From Streptomonospora litoralis (GTDB lineage Bacteria; Actinomycetota; Actinomycetes; Streptosporangiales; Streptosporangiaceae): a stretch of DNA of 64,000 nt. The stretch's first letter is position 1. Each line of letters opens with the position of its first letter. Location of the stretch: assembly GCF_004323735.1 (NCBI RefSeq), contig NZ_CP036455.1, positions 4,397,101 through 4,461,100 on the forward strand, read 5' to 3'. The notes below the pieces were generated by a model. It made no database searches and was not told the DNA's origin. It saw only the letters and a program-made list of their open reading frames with translations. Both the position numbers and the translations under genes were made by a program. Shown one piece after another: positions 1-7,783 of this stretch.

Positions 1-662
1 CCGATGCCGGTGCAGACGTAGACGGCGGCGAAGGTCGAGGAACCGTTGACCGCGCCGGACCAGTACTCGCCCAGGGCCGCCGCGGTGGCGTCGTTGCCGA
101 GGACGACCGGGAGCCCCGTTCGCCGCTCGACCGCCTCGTCCAGCGGGAAGTCCTCCCAGTGCCGCATGATGGGCGGAGCCAGCCGCATGCCGGTGGTGGG
201 GGTCAGCGGCCCCGGAGAGACGAGGCCGATCCCCAGCACGCGCGCCTCATCCACCCCGACACCGTCGATCAGCGTGCGCACCTCGGCGGCCATCCGCTCG
301 ACGACCGCGGGCGGGTCCTCGGTGCCCGCGCCGGCCCGGGTCATCCGCGCCACGACCGAGCCGCCGAGGTCGGTGAGCACGTAGGCGATGCCGGAGTGGT
401 CCAGGTGCACGCCGACGGCGTAGCGGGAGGACTGGTCGAGCTGGAGCAGCACCCGCGGCTTGCCGCCGGTGGACTCCGCGCGCCCGGTTTCCTTGACCAG
501 GCCGTCCTCGATGAGCTTGCGCACGACCGTCGAGATGGTGGCGCCGGTGAACCCGGTGGCGTCGATGAGGCCGACGCGGCTGATGGTGCCCGCTGCCCGG
601 ATCACGTCGAGCACCGCCGCCCGGCTGCTGGCATGCGGAATCGCCCGCGCTGGCGCGCCCAC
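1..662 (-). CDS. ROK-family transcriptional regulator (C-terminus outside window)
   Basis: ROK repressors join an N-terminal winged helix that binds DNA to a sugar-kinase-like domain that senses a sugar. The visible 220 residues show both: a winged helix over about residues 10-65 (RAAVLDVIRAAGTISRVGL, then TISTVVRKLIEDGLV) and the start of the ROK fold, including GKPRVLLQL and the acidic GNDATAAALGEY segment. The GTG start was chosen because GGAGG lies 6 nt upstream and translation from it begins right before the winged helix. The gene is divergent from the secreted sugar dehydrogenase and shares a 438-bp gap with it, so it may control that gene or a sugar transporter further left. ROK membership is clear; the ligand is unknown. 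Confidence 0.9.
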   Translation of the reverse strand, partial: MGAPARAIPHASSRAAVLDVIRAAGTISRVGLIDATGFTGATISTVVRKLIEDGLVKETGRAESTGGKPRVLLQLDQSSRYAVGVHLDHSGIAYVLTDLGGSVVARMTRAGAGTEDPPAVVERMAAEVRTLIDGVGVDEARVLGIGLVSPGPLTPTTGMRLAPPIMRHWEDFPLDEAVERRTGLPVVLGNDATAAALGEYWSGAVNGSSTFAAVYVCTGI

Positions 663-1100
663 CTGGAACCTCCGCTTCACTCCCCGCTGCGATCCGGCGC
701 GGTCCCTGCGCTGACCCGCGCGGTCGCCGCCGGCACCTGCGGAGTTTACCGCCGCGCTCACGCCGCCCTGCGCGCCGGTCGCCCGGGCTCGTCGGATGAA
801 TACCCACCGCAGCCCGGGGCCACTCGCGCGGCCACGGGAAATCGACCGCCGGACGCAGTCCTGCACGGCGGCCTTTTCCGCCATAGGCGGTTCCGCGGAA
901 CCGAAAGTATCGGAATTCCGGCGCGCCCGGCGAATTCGCGCCGCGTGACCTGGGGCGGGATCTCCACCCGACCTGCAACCCTGGCGAATGTGTGTATACC
1001 GGTTTACCCTCGATGCGGCAATGATCACTCCGAGCACGAGGTGGCACACCCGGGGGATTCGCGTGTCGGGTGAGTGGATTTCCGATTCTCAGGAGCCAGA
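663..1100. other. Divergent intergenic region, ROK regulator / sugar dehydrogenase
   Basis: No gene is seen here. The stretch must hold promoters for both flanking genes. It contains the perfect 16-bp palindrome annotated separately. The segment from about 975 to 1030 is more AT-rich than the surroundings (TGTGTGTATACCGG), consistent with a promoter, but I could not place a convincing -35/-10 pair. Confidence 0.5.
888..903. promoter_or_regulatory. Perfect 16-bp palindrome, putative LacI-type operator
   Basis: CGGTTCCGCGGAACCG reads the same on both strands. A copy with one change (CGGTTCCGCGAAACCG) lies directly upstream of the mannose isomerase gene. Length, perfect dyad and a central CG step resemble LacI-family operators. 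The two sites flank the local sugar genes, so I infer binding by the LacI regulator encoded at 6673-7713; the ROK protein is the alternative. Confidence 0.55.
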
Positions 1101-2684
1101 ATGTCGCACCACCGATGGGCGTGGCGCGTTTCCGCGACCACGACCGCGCTCGTCTTCGGGTTACTGACCCACCTCGGCCCCGCGGCCGCCGAGGAGGCCG
1201 GCCCGGCGGCCGCGGACCCGCCCGCCGCGGCTGCCGAGGCGCAACTCCCGCTGGATCGGCTGCAGGTCACCAGCACCCGTACCGACGCCGCGCGGCTGGA
1301 CCGCCCCACAGCGATCGACTCGCCCGCCGACGGCAGCGGTCGGCTTTTCATCACGGAGAAGGAGACCGGAACGGTCCGCGCCTACCATCCCGACACCGGC
1401 CTTTCCGCCGAACCGCTGCTCGACATCGGCGACCGCATCACCACCGAGGGCAATGAGCAGGGGCTTCTCGGAATCGCCACGCCGCCCGATTTCGCGCAGC
1501 ACCCGGCGCTCTACGTCGCCTATACCGGCGCCGACGCGGGAACGCTGACGCTCTCCCGTTTTCCGATGGACAGTCCCGACCAGTCGAGTGTCCCCGCCGA
1601 CGGCGAGGAGGTGCTGCTCACCGAGGAGCACTCCGAATACACCAACCACAACGGCGGCGCGGTGGAGTTCGGTCCCGAGGGATACCTGTACTGGAGCCTG
1701 GGCGACGGCGGAAACGCCGGAGACAGCCTGAACAACGGGCAGAACCTCGGCACGCTGCTGGGTTCGATCGTGCGCATCGACGTCAGTCAGGCGTGCGGCG
1801 GACTCGCCTACTGCGTCCCCGAGGACAACCCGTTCGTCGGCGTGGCCGACGCGCGCCCGGAGATCTGGGTCTACGGTCTGCGCAACCCGTGGCGGTTCTC
1901 CTTCGACCCGAAGAACGGTTCGATGTGGATCGCCGACGTGGGCCAGGGCATTCACGAGGAGGTCAACCACCTGCAGGCCGACGAGGGCGGCACCAACTTC
2001 GGCTGGCCGTGCCGCGAGGGGCCGGCCGAATACGACGCGGAACGCTGCGACCCCGCGGCCGACTACACCGACCCGGTGTTCTCCTACACCCACGAGGGCA
2101 CCAACTGCTCGGTGACCGGCGGACTCGTCTACCGCGGCGAGCGATACGCCGACCTGGCCGGCGGCACCTACGTGATGACCGACTACTGCAGCGCCAACAC
2201 CTGGGGCATCCGCCACACGGGCGGCGGCGAGTACACCACCGAGCCCATCGGCACCCTGCCGATCCAGGTCACCAGCCTCGGCGCCGACGCCTCGGGCGAG
2301 CTGTACGCGGTCAACGACCTGCCGGGCGGCTTGCACCGCGTCGGCTTCGAGGCGCTGCCGCCGCCCGTCAGCTGCACGGTGGGTTACACGGTGGACAGCG
2401 AGTGGGGCGACGGGTTCACCGCGTCGCTGGAGGTGACCAACACCGGCGACGAGCCCATCGAAGGCTGGACGCTGGAGTGGGACTTCCCCGGTGACCAGCA
2501 GGTCACCAACGCCTGGCAGGCCGAGGTCACCCAGGACGGCACCACGGTCTCGGCGGCGAACCTGGACTGGAACAACGTGATCGCGCCGGGCGAGTCCCGC
2601 CGGTTCGGCGTCCACGCCACGTTCAGCGGCGCCAACACCGCGCCCGAGGAGTTCACCCTGAACGGCTCCGCCTGCGAGCAGTAG
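1101..2684 (+). CDS. Secreted PQQ-dependent sugar dehydrogenase with C-terminal CBM2
   Basis: Predicted 527-residue exported enzyme. Residues 1-29 form a signal peptide (positive N-terminus, hydrophobic core, AAA before EEAGP). Residues about 50-420 are a six-bladed glucose/sorbosone dehydrogenase propeller with the family HNGG motif (H183), YGLRNPWRFSFDP, and DVGQGIHEEVN. Residues about 424-527 are a family 2 carbohydrate-binding module bounded by two cysteines with conserved Trp residues (GWTLEWDFPG, NLDWNN). Such propellers oxidise sugars using PQQ; joined to a CBM2 it would act on or near cellulose, mannan or similar polymers outside the cell, possibly feeding electrons to redox partners as AA12 enzymes do. 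ATG 1101 was preferred over one 27 nt upstream because AGGAG precedes it by 5 nt. Substrate is not determined. Confidence 0.88.
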   Translation: MSHHRWAWRVSATTTALVFGLLTHLGPAAAEEAGPAAADPPAAAAEAQLPLDRLQVTSTRTDAARLDRPTAIDSPADGSGRLFITEKETGTVRAYHPDTGLSAEPLLDIGDRITTEGNEQGLLGIATPPDFAQHPALYVAYTGADAGTLTLSRFPMDSPDQSSVPADGEEVLLTEEHSEYTNHNGGAVEFGPEGYLYWSLGDGGNAGDSLNNGQNLGTLLGSIVRIDVSQACGGLAYCVPEDNPFVGVADARPEIWVYGLRNPWRFSFDPKNGSMWIADVGQGIHEEVNHLQADEGGTNFGWPCREGPAEYDAERCDPAADYTDPVFSYTHEGTNCSVTGGLVYRGERYADLAGGTYVMTDYCSANTWGIRHTGGGEYTTEPIGTLPIQVTSLGADASGELYAVNDLPGGLHRVGFEALPPPVSCTVGYTVDSEWGDGFTASLEVTNTGDEPIEGWTLEWDFPGDQQVTNAWQAEVTQDGTTVSAANLDWNNVIAPGESRRFGVHATFSGANTAPEEFTLNGSACEQ

Positions 2685-2697
2685 ACGCACCCGCAAG

Positions 2698-2739
2698 CGG
2701 CGCGTGCGGTGGACCCGGCCGGGTCCACCGCACGCGCCG
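2698..2739 (+). terminator. 42-bp perfect palindrome, probable factor-independent terminator
   Basis: Two 21-base arms are exact reverse complements with no spacer (centre GGACCCGG/CCGGGTCC). It starts 14 nt after the dehydrogenase stop codon. There is no T tract, which is common for actinomycete terminators. Confidence 0.7.
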
Positions 2740-2960
2740 ACGCGCTTCCCGCGCCGCGCGGAGGGGAGACGGGGCGAAATACGGGGCGCGGTAGTCGGGA
2801 TTTTTCCCACGGAGGCTCCCGCGTCAGCCCCGAGCGGTTCCCGGCCGTAGCGCTCGCTCGGCGAGGCCGGGTCCCTGCCGCCGCCCGAGGGGACCGGCCC
2901 TTACGCTGTGGAAAACAGTTATGCCTGCGCCGCGAGCACGGCGGTCGCGGTGGTAGTCGG

Positions 2961-2989
2961 TTGACTTACTTTATTCGCTGACGTAAGAA
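2961..2989 (+). promoter_or_regulatory. Sigma-70-type promoter of the mannosidase operon, with overlapping inverted repeat
   Basis: TTGACT and TAAGAA are separated by 17 nt, close to the housekeeping consensus and conspicuous in this GC-rich context. An inverted repeat CTTAC-13 nt-GTAAG (2965-2987) overlaps the spacer and both elements, so a repressor bound there would block RNA polymerase. It does not match the 16-bp palindrome found at the two other sugar promoters. Confidence 0.6.
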
Positions 2990-3080
2990 TCCTGACTGAG
3001 TGCGCACCGCCGCCACCCTGCCGAACCGCCCGCCCTTCCCCGACCCGCCGCGGCGGGTCCAGCCTGGAGTGATATCGCCG

Positions 3081-5558
3081 ATGATGCGTCAGACCCTGCA
3101 CGAGGACTGGCTCCTCTCCGCCGCAGACGGGCCGGTACCCGCGGAGATCGCCGGACGCACCGTCCCCGCCCAGGTGCCGGGCAGCGCCCACGTGGACCTG
3201 CTCGCCGCCGACCTGATCAGCGACCCCTACCTCGATACCGTAGAGACCGACCTCGCCTGGGCCCACCGCACCTCGTGGCGCTACACGCTCACCTTCCAGG
3301 CCGACGCCCCCGAAGCGGGCGAACGCGTCGACCTCGCCTTCGACGGCCTGGACACCGTCGCGACCGTCCACCTCAACGGCCACCGGCTCGGCAGCACCGC
3401 CAACATGCACCGCGCCTACCGCTTCGACGTCCGCGAGGCGCTGCGCGGCGGAGCCAACGAACTCACCGTCGACTTCTCGCCCGCTCTGGACTACGCGGAG
3501 CGGGAGCGGGAACGCCTCGGACACCGGCCGCACACCAACACCCATCCCTACAACATGGTCCGCAAGATGGCCTGCTCCTTCGGCTGGGACTGGGGGCCGG
3601 ACCTGCAGACGGCCGGCATCTGGAAGCCGGTGCGCCTGGAGCGCTGGCGGGGTGCGCGCATCACCGGGGTGCGCCCGCTGGTCACCGTCGACGAGCAGGG
3701 GACCGGCCGCATCGAGGCGCATGTGGGCGTCGAGCGCGCCGCGGCCGACGGCGCCGCGACGGCGGTCACCGCGCGCGCGGCGGGCCGGGAGGTGCGCATC
3801 GACGTTCCCGAGGGCGCCGACGAAGCCGTCGCCGTGATCGAGGTGCCCGACGCCGAACTGTGGTGGCCGGCCGGCTACGGCGGTCAGCCGCTCTACGACC
3901 TCGACCTCGCGCTCGCCGACGCCTGGGGCACGGAACTGGACCGTGCGCACCGGCGCATCGGATTCCGCACGGTGGCCGTGGACACCGCGCCCGACGAGAT
4001 CGGCGCCCGCTTCACCGTGACCGTCAACGGGCGGTCCATCGCCGTCAAGGGCGCCAACTGGATCCCCGACGACCACTTCCTCACCCGCATCACCCGCGAT
4101 CGGCTGGTGCGGCGCGTCGACCAGGCCCTCGGCGCGCACATGAACATGCTGCGCGTGTGGGGCGGCGGTATCTACGAGACCGACGACTTCTACGACGTCT
4201 GCGACGAGCGCGGCGTGCTCGTCTGGCAGGACTTCGCGCTGGCCTGCGCCGCCTACCCCGAGGAGGAGCCGCTGGCCGCGGAGTTCGAGGCCGAGGCGCG
4301 CGAAAACGTCGCCCGGCTCAGCTCGCACCCGTCCCTGGCGGTGTGGAACGGCGGCAACGAGAACCTGTGGGGCTTCGCCGACTGGGGCTGGCCAGAGGAG
4401 CTGCAGGGCCGCACCTGGGGCGCGCACTACTACTACGAGCTCTTCCCGCGCATCGTCGCCGAGGTCGACCCCACCCGCCCCTACGTCGACGGCAGCCCCT
4501 GCAGCCCCGGATTCGGCCCGGGCGAGCTGCACCCCAACGACCCCGACCACGGGTGCCGCCACGAGTGGGAGGTGTGGAACAACGTCGACTACACCACCTA
4601 CCGCGACATCGTGCCGCGCTTCTGCTCGGAGTTCGGCTTCCAGGGGCCGCCGACCTGGGCGACGCTGACCACCTGGATCCACGACGAGCCGCTGGCCCCC
4701 ACCTCGCCGGCGTTCCTGCTGCACCAGAAGGCCAACGACGGCAACGGCAAACTGCACCGCGGCATGCAGGGCCATCTGCCCGTCCCCGCGGACTTCGCCG
4801 ACTGGCACTGGGCCACCCAGCTCAACCAGGCGCGGGCGATCACCTTCGGTGTCGAGCACTTCCGGTCGTGGTGGCCGCGTACCGCCGGCACGCTGGTCTG
4901 GCAGCTGAACGACTGCTGGCCGGTGACCTCCTGGGCCGCGGTCGACGGCGACGAGCGGCCCAAGCCGCTCTACTACGCGCTGCGCCACGCCTACGCCCCG
5001 CGCCTGCTCACCTTCCAGCCGCGCGAGGGCCGAACGGCGCTGATCGCCGTCAACGACACCGACGAGGCCTGGCACGGCCACGTGCACCTCCAGCGGCAGG
5101 GCTTCGACGGCGCCGTACACGAGGCCGCTAAGATCGAGCTGGCCGTGGCGGCCCGCTCGGTCGCCCGGTTCGACCCGGCCGAGCCGCTGCTCGCTCCGGC
5201 CGACCCGAGCAAGGAGCTACTGCTGGCCGCCACCGACGACACCCGTACCGTGCACCTGTTCGGCGAGGACGTCGACCTGGCCTACGACCCCGAACCCCTC
5301 AGCGCCGTCGCCGCGGCCGTCCCCGAGGGCTACCGGGTGGACGTGCGCGCACGCTCCTTCGCCCGCGACGTCGCGGTGCTCGCCGACCGGGCCGCCGGCG
5401 ACGCCGAGGCCGACGACATGCTCGTGCCGATGCTCGCCGGCGAGACCCGTTCGTTCACCGTGCGCACCGCCGCCCGGATCGACCCGGCGCAACTGACCGG
5501 TCCGCAGGTGCTGCGCTGCGCCAACAGCCTGTCACAGCAGACGGCCGGCACTGCATGA
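3081..5558 (+). CDS. GH2-family beta-mannosidase
   Basis: 825-residue intracellular glycoside hydrolase releasing mannose from the non-reducing end of beta-mannosides. It has the jelly-roll N-terminus (LHEDWLLSAADG, VPGSAHVDL), the Ig-like linker and a TIM barrel with WQDFALACAAYP, typical of beta-mannosidases rather than beta-galactosidases. E427 in WNGGNEN should be the acid/base and E517 in CSEFGFQG the nucleophile. No signal peptide is visible, so it acts on imported oligosaccharides. ATG 3081 (MMRQTLHEDW) aligns with the usual family start; GTG 3069 is an in-frame alternative. Its stop overlaps the start of the next gene (ATGA), implying coupled translation. Its promoter carries an inverted repeat, so sugar-inducible control is likely. 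Confidence 0.93.
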   Translation: MMRQTLHEDWLLSAADGPVPAEIAGRTVPAQVPGSAHVDLLAADLISDPYLDTVETDLAWAHRTSWRYTLTFQADAPEAGERVDLAFDGLDTVATVHLNGHRLGSTANMHRAYRFDVREALRGGANELTVDFSPALDYAERERERLGHRPHTNTHPYNMVRKMACSFGWDWGPDLQTAGIWKPVRLERWRGARITGVRPLVTVDEQGTGRIEAHVGVERAAADGAATAVTARAAGREVRIDVPEGADEAVAVIEVPDAELWWPAGYGGQPLYDLDLALADAWGTELDRAHRRIGFRTVAVDTAPDEIGARFTVTVNGRSIAVKGANWIPDDHFLTRITRDRLVRRVDQALGAHMNMLRVWGGGIYETDDFYDVCDERGVLVWQDFALACAAYPEEEPLAAEFEAEARENVARLSSHPSLAVWNGGNENLWGFADWGWPEELQGRTWGAHYYYELFPRIVAEVDPTRPYVDGSPCSPGFGPGELHPNDPDHGCRHEWEVWNNVDYTTYRDIVPRFCSEFGFQGPPTWATLTTWIHDEPLAPTSPAFLLHQKANDGNGKLHRGMQGHLPVPADFADWHWATQLNQARAITFGVEHFRSWWPRTAGTLVWQLNDCWPVTSWAAVDGDERPKPLYYALRHAYAPRLLTFQPREGRTALIAVNDTDEAWHGHVHLQRQGFDGAVHEAAKIELAVAARSVARFDPAEPLLAPADPSKELLLAATDDTRTVHLFGEDVDLAYDPEPLSAVAAAVPEGYRVDVRARSFARDVAVLADRAAGDAEADDMLVPMLAGETRSFTVRTAARIDPAQLTGPQVLRCANSLSQQTAGTA

Positions 5559-6433
5559 ACGCCGCGGAGCACCCCCGTTCGGCGGCGGGCGCGATCGGAC
5601 TTGTTCTGGCGCGCCCGCCCCGCCTGCTCGGCGTCGAACCGTTCTTCATGGAGTTCATCGGCGGTATCGAGGAGCGGCTGGCCGAGCGCGACATGTCGGT
5701 GCTGCTGCACATCGTCGCCGACCAGCGGGCCGAGCTCGACGCCTACCGCCGCTGGGCGGAGCGCGGGCTCGTCGACGCCGTGGCCGTGGTCAACCTGACC
5801 GCGGGCGACGAGCGGCCGGGGGTGCTCGCCGATCTCGGCCTGCCCGCGGTGCTGGTGGGCACCGCCGACGGCAGCCCGGCCGCGCCCGCGGTGCGCACCG
5901 ACGACACGGCGCCGGTGCACGAGGCCCTGCGGCACCTGCTGGAGCTGGGCCACCGCCGAGTTGCGCGGGTGAGTGGACCCGCCGCCCTGCTGCACACCCG
6001 CAACCGCACCGCGGCGCTGGAGCAGGGGTGCCGGGACGCGGGGATCGACCCGCCGATCGTGGAAGAGGGCGACTATTCGCGCGAGGCCGGAGCCGAGCTG
6101 ACCACCCGGCTGCTGCGCCGATCCGATGCGCCCACGGCCATCCTCTACGACAACGACGTCATGGCGGTAGCGGGACTGCAGGCGGCCAAGGCGCGCAGAG
6201 TGCGCGTTCCGGAGAGGTTGAGCATCGTGGCCTGGGACGACTCCACCCAGTGCCGACTGGCCTCGCCGCCGCTGACCACGATGAGCGTGGACGTCCACCA
6301 GTACGGGATCGCGGTCGCCGAGTCCGCCCTGGAGGCCGCCGCCGGCATGCCCGCGGCGGAGCGGTGGTCGCCGACCGCCCGCATCACCCCGCGGGGCAGC
6401 ACCGCCCGTCCGTCGGTGCACGCCGCGGTATAG
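5555..6433 (+). CDS. LacI-like sugar-sensor protein lacking the DNA-binding domain
   Basis: 292 residues that match only the periplasmic-binding-protein-like effector domain of LacI regulators; the usual 60-residue helix-turn-helix and hinge are absent. The N-terminus starts directly at the core (AIGLVLARP), and the preceding DNA encodes the mannosidase, so no HTH is hidden in another frame. It is a clear paralogue of the complete regulator 240 bp downstream: LGVEPFFMEFIGGIE against LGLEPFFMELMSGVQ, LGHRRVARVSGP against LGHRRIGRVAGP, and VAWDDS in both. It overlaps the mannosidase by 4 bp, so the two proteins are probably made in step. It could heterodimerise with the complete LacI and modulate it, or bind sugar as a buffer or sensor. 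No function is established. Confidence 0.85.
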   Translation: MNAAEHPRSAAGAIGLVLARPPRLLGVEPFFMEFIGGIEERLAERDMSVLLHIVADQRAELDAYRRWAERGLVDAVAVVNLTAGDERPGVLADLGLPAVLVGTADGSPAAPAVRTDDTAPVHEALRHLLELGHRRVARVSGPAALLHTRNRTAALEQGCRDAGIDPPIVEEGDYSREAGAELTTRLLRRSDAPTAILYDNDVMAVAGLQAAKARRVRVPERLSIVAWDDSTQCRLASPPLTTMSVDVHQYGIAVAESALEAAAGMPAAERWSPTARITPRGSTARPSVHAAV

Positions 6434-6672
6434 GCCGACCGGTGGTTTAGGCCGAGCGGTGCAGGGCGCGGCGTGGAGGTGCCGAACGGACACGCCCGGG
6501 GCCGCCCGGTGTCCGCATGCGTGGGAGGCATTACATTTGCCGGAGTCGAAAGAGCGCGGCCGTGCGGCCGGGTACCTTCGATCGGGCCGGTGGGCACGGA
6601 CCGGCCCCACCGGTGCGGCGACGACGCCGCCCCGGTCCAGCCGGCTCATTCGAGACGCAAAGGAAGTACACC

Positions 6673-7713
6673 GTGCGCCGTCCCACCATCGCCGACATCG
6701 CCGAGGCAGCCGGAGTGTCCAAAGGCTCGGTGTCCTACGCGCTCAACGGCAAGCCCGGGGTCTCGGAGGCGACCCGGGTGCGCGTCCTGGCCATCGCCGA
6801 GGAGCTGGGCTGGGCGCCGAGCACGGCCGCGCGCGCCCTGTCCGACGGGCGGGCGGACGCCATCGGCCTCGTCGTCGACCGGCCCGCGCGCACGCTCGGT
6901 CTGGAGCCGTTCTTCATGGAGCTGATGTCGGGGGTGCAGACCGCGCTCACCGAGATCTCCACCTCGCTGCTGCTGCAGGTCGCTGCCGACCAGGACCACG
7001 AGATCCGCACCTACCGCAACTGGCAGGCACGGCGGCGGGTGGACGGCGTGCTCGTCGTCGACCTGCTCGACGGCGACCGGCGGCCGGACGCGCTCGCCGA
7101 GATCGGTCTGCCCGCCGTGCTGGTCGGCGGACCGCTGCCGGGCGCCGCCCAACCGTGCGTGTGGTCCGACGACGGCTCCTCGATATCGATGGCGCTGCGC
7201 TATCTGGCACAGCTGGGCCACCGCCGCATCGGCCGCGTCGCCGGGCCGCAGGAGCTACTGCACACGTCGCGGCGGTCGCGCACCTTCGAGGAGGCGGCGG
7301 CCGACATCGGCCTGGAAGGGCACTCGATCGTGCACGCCGACTACACCGACGAGGCCGGCGCGCAGGCGACGAGGCGGCTGCTGTCGGAGGATCCGCGCCC
7401 CACCGCGCTGATGTTCGACAACGACCTGATGGCGGTCTCCGGCCTGGGCGTCGCCCAGGAGATGGGCTACTCCGTCCCCGCCGACCTGTCGGTGGTCGCC
7501 TGGGACGACTCGCCGCTGTGCCGCATGACACGGCCGGCGCTGACCGCCATCGGCCGCGACGTCAAGAGCTACGGCGAGCAGGCCGCCCGCGTGCTGCGCG
7601 AGGTGCTGGCCGGAGATTCGCCCCCGGACATGCGCGCCGCGGACGCCGAACTCGTCCCCCGCGCCAGCACGGGCGCGCCGCCCGCGTCCCCGCGCACACT
7701 CGGCCGCGCCTAG
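6673..7713 (+). CDS. LacI-family transcriptional repressor of the mannoside cluster
   Basis: 346 residues with a canonical N-terminal HTH (residues about 4-25, TIADIAEAAGVSKGSVSYAL) and hinge helix (WAPSTAARALSDG), followed by the sugar-binding core. GTG 6673 was chosen because AAGGAAG lies just upstream and the protein then begins VRRPTIADIA, as LacI proteins usually do; upstream in-frame sequence is not LacI-like. The gene sits between the mannosidase and the isomerase-kinase pair, and a 16-bp palindrome lies in the 70 bp after its stop. It probably represses the isomerase operon and the secreted dehydrogenase until a mannose-derived inducer binds. Inducer and targets are inferred from context. 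Confidence 0.9.
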   Translation: MRRPTIADIAEAAGVSKGSVSYALNGKPGVSEATRVRVLAIAEELGWAPSTAARALSDGRADAIGLVVDRPARTLGLEPFFMELMSGVQTALTEISTSLLLQVAADQDHEIRTYRNWQARRRVDGVLVVDLLDGDRRPDALAEIGLPAVLVGGPLPGAAQPCVWSDDGSSISMALRYLAQLGHRRIGRVAGPQELLHTSRRSRTFEEAAADIGLEGHSIVHADYTDEAGAQATRRLLSEDPRPTALMFDNDLMAVSGLGVAQEMGYSVPADLSVVAWDDSPLCRMTRPALTAIGRDVKSYGEQAARVLREVLAGDSPPDMRAADAELVPRASTGAPPASPRTLGRA

Positions 7714-7748
7714 CGATACGGCCGACGAGGATGCGGGTGCCGCAACCA

Positions 7749-7764
7749 CGGTTCCGCGAAACCG
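7749..7764. promoter_or_regulatory. Putative LacI operator before the mannose isomerase gene
   Basis: CGGTTCCGCGAAACCG differs at one base from the perfect palindrome upstream of the secreted sugar dehydrogenase. It lies between the LacI stop and the isomerase start, 19 nt before the ATG, where a bound repressor would block transcription start or elongation. Confidence 0.6.
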
Positions 7765-7783
7765 ACAACCCTAAGGAGTCGCC

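Larger units (their letters stand above)
2685..3080. other. Intergenic region between sugar dehydrogenase and mannosidase
   Basis: No gene is seen. It holds the long terminator palindrome at its left end and the AT-rich mannosidase promoter near its right end, both listed separately. The middle part (about 2740-2950) shows nothing recognisable. Confidence 0.5.

Noticed and set aside
2919-5120. A 733-codon open frame opposite the beta-mannosidase
   Set aside because: Mirror frame of the mannosidase with no start signal and no domain.
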